A stretch of 6,512 nt of DNA from Candidatus Magasanikiibacteriota bacterium (GTDB lineage: Bacteria; Patescibacteriota; Patescibacteriia; Magasanikbacterales; UBA922). Position 1 is the first letter of the stretch. Every line of letters begins with the position of its first letter. The stretch lies in the NCBI GenBank assembly GCA_023246565.1, contig JAHFIE010000052.1, positions 1 to 6,512 on the forward strand, given 5' to 3'. The translations under genes and the position numbers were made by a program. The notes under the pieces are model-generated. The model saw only the letters and a list, made by a program, of their open reading frames with translations. It was not told where the DNA came from and searched no databases. This document shows, piece after piece, positions 4,964 through 6,512 of this stretch.

Positions 4964-6512
4964 TTATTTTTTATAGACAAAAATGAAAATTTTACCTTCG
5001 TCAATCGACACCCACTGATCTGCGGTTTTTTTTGCCCCTTCTACAATTGAAGAAAAACGTGTCCAATATGATGGAATAATAAAATAGGCTTTATGTACAC
5101 CAACAAGATTCATAGCCTTTATCATGGTTTCTTTTTTTTGACCTTCTCGCCACATTTCCGTGTACAGAGAAAAGAATGGTCCGCCACTCGGAACAGAATA
5201 ATACGAAATTTGTCCTTGCGACGTAGAAAAATATTTGGCAAAGCCATAGTTTTGTAGAGCAGCCATGGCCGTAATTGGATTGGATAGGACAACGTAATTA
5301 TAGTCTGTATTATCCGCGTGAATCCATGCTACAGCCTTAAAATCACTGTCCGAAACATTGTAACCAGGAAAACTCACTTTTTGATTTCGCTGCGGATAAC
5401 TTAAATAAAAAGAAAGCGTTAAGAGAAAACTGATTCCCAAAAGTAGTGCCAAACAATATACATATATCATTTTTTGGTCGATACGATCTTGAATAAAATT
5501 TCCCATTTTTTTTCCCATCAAAACAAAACTATAGATTCCCCACGGTAATAAAAATAACAGACCCGTTTTGAGAAGTCGAAGTGGATAATCGCCTTGTTCC
5601 ATGGCATGAACATCAGGAAAAACTACCCAACTGCGCAGAAAAAATCCACCAAACCAAAAAGCCAGGGTCGTAAGGGGAAAAAGATAATCGATCAAGGTTT
5701 TACTTTTATCTTTAATAAATCCAATAGCACTCACCACAATGACGACCAGAGGAATCAGCCATTCACCACGGTACAAAATTTGCCAATACCACGACGCATC
5801 GGGTGCATACCAATACGGTGCACGGAAATAATTAAAAAAAAGATTGAGTTGAGTGAATGGATTCGTAAGAGTCGGTACTATATGTTTTGTCGCATAAATA
5901 TACGCCATAAAAAGAATAGGAACCGTAAACGTGCATGCCACGAAGTAGAGGATTAAGAGAGGTTTTATTTTTTTATTATTTTTTAAACACCAGCCAGTGA
6001 TAGTAAACAATAGTAATGGTGCCGCGAGCAGGGGATGAATAAAAAGTCCGCTTATGGCAACGAGAAGAGGTACCACAATTGTTCCTTGTCCTACAAAGTA
6101 TTGTTTGAGCGTCAGAATACCAATGATGGTAAAAATGAGAAGAATATTAAACGGAGTCGTAAGATTAAACGTAAAAAAATAAATAAATGGTAACCACCAA
6201 ACCGTGGCGATTGATCCGCGAACAGCGCTAAAAACTTTTTTACCACATTGATCAAAAAAAACTGGAAGAAAAAGACTTGCGAGTACGGGAACAAAATACA
6301 CATCAAGAAAAAATAAACGAATCGCTGTGAATTTCTGGAGAAAAACAATGACAACGTATTGACCAATATACAGGGGAATTTTGGGGAGAATAAAACCATG
6401 TTGGGCAATCCATGTTTCAGTGGCTCGATGCGTAAAACCATCAAAACCAAAGCCTAAGGGGTACATAAGTGCAGCAACCCCATAGGTGACAAAAAGATGT
6501 AATGAAGTTATG
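4964..6512 (-). CDS. Large multi-pass membrane protein, possible GT-C type glycosyltransferase (N-terminus outside window)
   Basis: The frame is open from its TAA at 4966-4964 to the right edge, so the ATG at 6466 is probably internal: the 15 residues before it, ITSLHLFVTYGVAAL, continue a membrane segment. Counting from that ATG there are 500 residues. Hydrophobic segments lie near 31-47, 51-71, 88-118, 129-157, 168-190, 235-250, 260-280, 299-316 and 333-357. A soluble domain of about 140 residues follows (358-500). The first loop has FGFDGFTHRATE (6-17), with an Asp and a Glu after the first membrane segment, as in GT-C fold glycosyltransferases. Another loop holds HAMEQGDYPLRLL (287-299). 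The C-terminal domain has AVAWIHADN (378-386) and ends GKIFIFVYKK. GT-C enzymes use lipid-phosphate sugars at the outer membrane face. That assignment rests on topology and the acidic loop only; an uncharacterised membrane protein is the safe name. Confidence 0.8.
   Translation of the reverse strand, partial: ITSLHLFVTYGVAALMYPLGFGFDGFTHRATETWIAQHGFILPKIPLYIGQYVVIVFLQKFTAIRLFFLDVYFVPVLASLFLPVFFDQCGKKVFSAVRGSIATVWWLPFIYFFTFNLTTPFNILLIFTIIGILTLKQYFVGQGTIVVPLLVAISGLFIHPLLAAPLLLFTITGWCLKNNKKIKPLLILYFVACTFTVPILFMAYIYATKHIVPTLTNPFTQLNLFFNYFRAPYWYAPDASWYWQILYRGEWLIPLVVIVVSAIGFIKDKSKTLIDYLFPLTTLAFWFGGFFLRSWVVFPDVHAMEQGDYPLRLLKTGLLFLLPWGIYSFVLMGKKMGNFIQDRIDQKMIYVYCLALLLGISFLLTLSFYLSYPQRNQKVSFPGYNVSDSDFKAVAWIHADNTDYNYVVLSNPITAMAALQNYGFAKYFSTSQGQISYYSVPSGGPFFSLYTEMWREGQKKETMIKAMNLVGVHKAYFIIPSYWTRFSSIVEGAKKTADQWVSIDEGKIFIFVYKK

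Noticed and set aside
1..6512. CRISPR array, tRNA, rRNA or transposase
   Set aside because: No regularly spaced direct repeats, no cloverleaf with a TTCGA-type arm and no transposase motifs were seen on either strand.

Overview
The window looks like a piece of a low-GC bacterial genome, roughly 30-40% G+C in the lines I counted. Four of the five visible starts, judged on the 20 or so bases upstream, have no recognisable Shine-Dalgarno sequence. Together with the gene content (a compact replication pair, a zinc-ribbon methyltransferase coupled to a GT4 glycosyltransferase, and a large multi-pass membrane protein) this fits a Candidate Phyla Radiation / Patescibacteria-type genome recovered from a metagenome. 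That taxonomic reading is inference; no rRNA or tRNA marker is present.

Layout. Bases 1-1662 (minus strand) hold the replicative helicase gene dnaB, followed by the start of a YbaB/EbfC-type nucleoid-associated protein that runs off the left edge. A 187-base divergent intergenic region (1663-1849) carries back-to-back sigma70-like promoters, one for dnaB and one for the plus-strand genes. Bases 1850-3954 (plus strand) are a two-gene operon: a class I SAM methyltransferase with an N-terminal four-cysteine zinc ribbon, overlapping by ATGA with a GT4-family glycosyltransferase. Bases 3955-4162 separate two convergent genes and hold a strong inverted-repeat element, two mirrored hairpins of a REP/dRS3-like form, plus a second, GC-rich hairpin. 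Bases 4163-4885 (minus strand) are deoC, deoxyribose-phosphate aldolase. From 4964 to the right edge (minus strand) is a large polytopic membrane protein whose N-terminus lies outside the window; a GT-C type glycosyltransferase is the best but unproven guess.

How the genes fit together. The methyltransferase, the GT4 enzyme and the membrane protein suggest a locus for surface glycan or glycolipid synthesis next to core replication genes. deoC does not fit: it is about 60% G+C between neighbours at 30-40%, its composition changes abruptly at both ends (near 4101 and 4915), and it alone has a clear Shine-Dalgarno site. It looks like a single-gene acquisition inserted beside the repeat element, or less happily an assembly join. 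That island and the adjacent repeat are the most interesting parts of the window. I found no CRISPR array, tRNA, rRNA, transposase or clearly new multi-gene system.
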